A DNA stretch of 6,989 bases, taken from RGIG8700 sp045535635 (GTDB lineage: Bacteria; Bacillota; Clostridia; RGIG6154). The stretch spans positions 1 through 6,989 of the forward strand of contig JAZSLZ010000129.1 of the NCBI GenBank assembly GCA_045535635.1, read 5' to 3'. Below the pieces are notes generated by a model. It saw nothing but the letters and a program-made list of their open reading frames with translations, was not told where the DNA came from and did not search any database. Each line of letters begins with the position of its first letter. Within the stretch, counting starts at the first letter, position 1. Positions 6,609 through 6,989 of the stretch are shown here, piece after piece. The position numbers and the translations under genes are program-made.

Positions 6609-6989
6609 TTAAGCCTCTTTAATAATTACTTTTAATTCGCCAACGATATCAGGATAAAGTCTGATATTTACTTTATACTCACCTGTCTGCTTGATATCAT
6701 CCATTTCAAATCTTCTTTTATCGATTTTAATATGATGCTGAGCAATTAAAGCTTCTGCAATGTCTTTATTAGTAACAGAACCAAAAAGTTTTCCGTTTGC
6801 ACCTGCCTTTGCAGTTACAGAAACTGCAAGTGTGCTTAATTTTTCTTTCATCTGGGTTGCTTCGTTAAGTTCTGTTTCTTTTTTATATGCAAAAGCTTCC
6901 TGCTGTCCCTTAAGGTCATTAAGAGCAGCTGTTGTTGCTTCTTTTGCAAGTTTTTTAGGGAAAAGGAAGTTTCTTGCATAGCCTTCGGA
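6609..6989 (-). CDS. rplI: 50S ribosomal protein L9 (5' end outside window)
   Basis: L9 binds 23S rRNA near the L1 stalk and helps keep the reading frame. The reading frame is open to the right edge, giving 126 residues of an expected 148 or so; roughly the first 22 are missing. The visible part starts SEGYARNFLFPKKLAKEA, the end of the N-terminal rRNA-binding domain with its classic GYARN(F/Y)L(F/V)P motif. A long charged helix follows, then the C-terminal domain with GANGKLFGSVTNKDIAEAL and a TGEYKVNIRLYPDI strand pair. The first in-frame ATG at 6851 is internal (the Met in QMKEKL) and is not the start, since upstream codons encode clear L9 sequence. It is the first gene of the visible operon. 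Confidence 0.97.
   Translation of the reverse strand, partial: SEGYARNFLFPKKLAKEATTAALNDLKGQQEAFAYKKETELNEATQMKEKLSTLAVSVTAKAGANGKLFGSVTNKDIAEALIAQHHIKIDKRRFEMDDIKQTGEYKVNIRLYPDIVGELKVIIKEA

Noticed and set aside
6609..6851. An 80-residue complete gene starting at the ATG at 6851
   Set aside because: Codons upstream continue in frame to the window edge and encode recognisable L9 sequence (GYARNFLFP), so this is the end of a longer rplI.
1..6989. CRISPR arrays, insertion sequences, tRNA genes, riboswitches or a defence system
   Set aside because: No repeated spacer pattern, transposase, tRNA-like fold or unfamiliar gene cluster was seen; apart from short gaps and the left end, the window is filled by well-known genes.

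Overview
The window is a low-GC segment, and every gene in it reads on the minus strand (right to left). Protein similarity, strong GGAGG-type ribosome binding sites and A/T-rich sigma-A-like promoters point to a Firmicute, most likely a member of the Clostridia. The species cannot be fixed from this sequence alone.

Layout in the direction of transcription: rplI (ribosomal protein L9, cut by the right edge), dnaB (replicative helicase), tilS (tRNA-Ile lysidine synthetase), hpt (hypoxanthine phosphoribosyltransferase), ftsH (membrane AAA+ protease), an MFS transporter of unknown substrate, then about 280 non-coding bases. That non-coding stretch reads as the promoter and leader region of a ribosomal RNA operon. 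It holds two TTGACA promoters in tandem, a boxA-like antitermination site, and at the very left edge ten bases that match the 5' end of a Firmicute 16S rRNA.

rplI, dnaB, tilS and hpt are packed head to tail, with a 2-base gap, a 1-base overlap and a 7-base overlap, so they are almost certainly one translationally linked operon. ftsH follows after a 60-base gap that carries its own plausible promoter. The MFS gene follows a hairpin 47 bases after ftsH, and its own stop codon sits inside a second hairpin. The core genes serve replication, tRNA decoding, purine salvage and membrane protein quality control. In Bacillus, rplI-dnaC (the helicase gene) and tilS-hprT-ftsH are separate clusters on the two sides of oriC. 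Here they are joined and sit next to an rRNA operon, which suggests an origin-proximal, co-directional location (inference).

No mobile element, CRISPR array, defence system or previously undescribed multigene system is visible. The most unusual points are a glycine replacing one of the two conserved arginines of the FtsH second region of homology, the overlap of an rRNA promoter with the MFS stop codon and terminator hairpin, and an ftsH start that is probably TTG rather than the nearby ATG.
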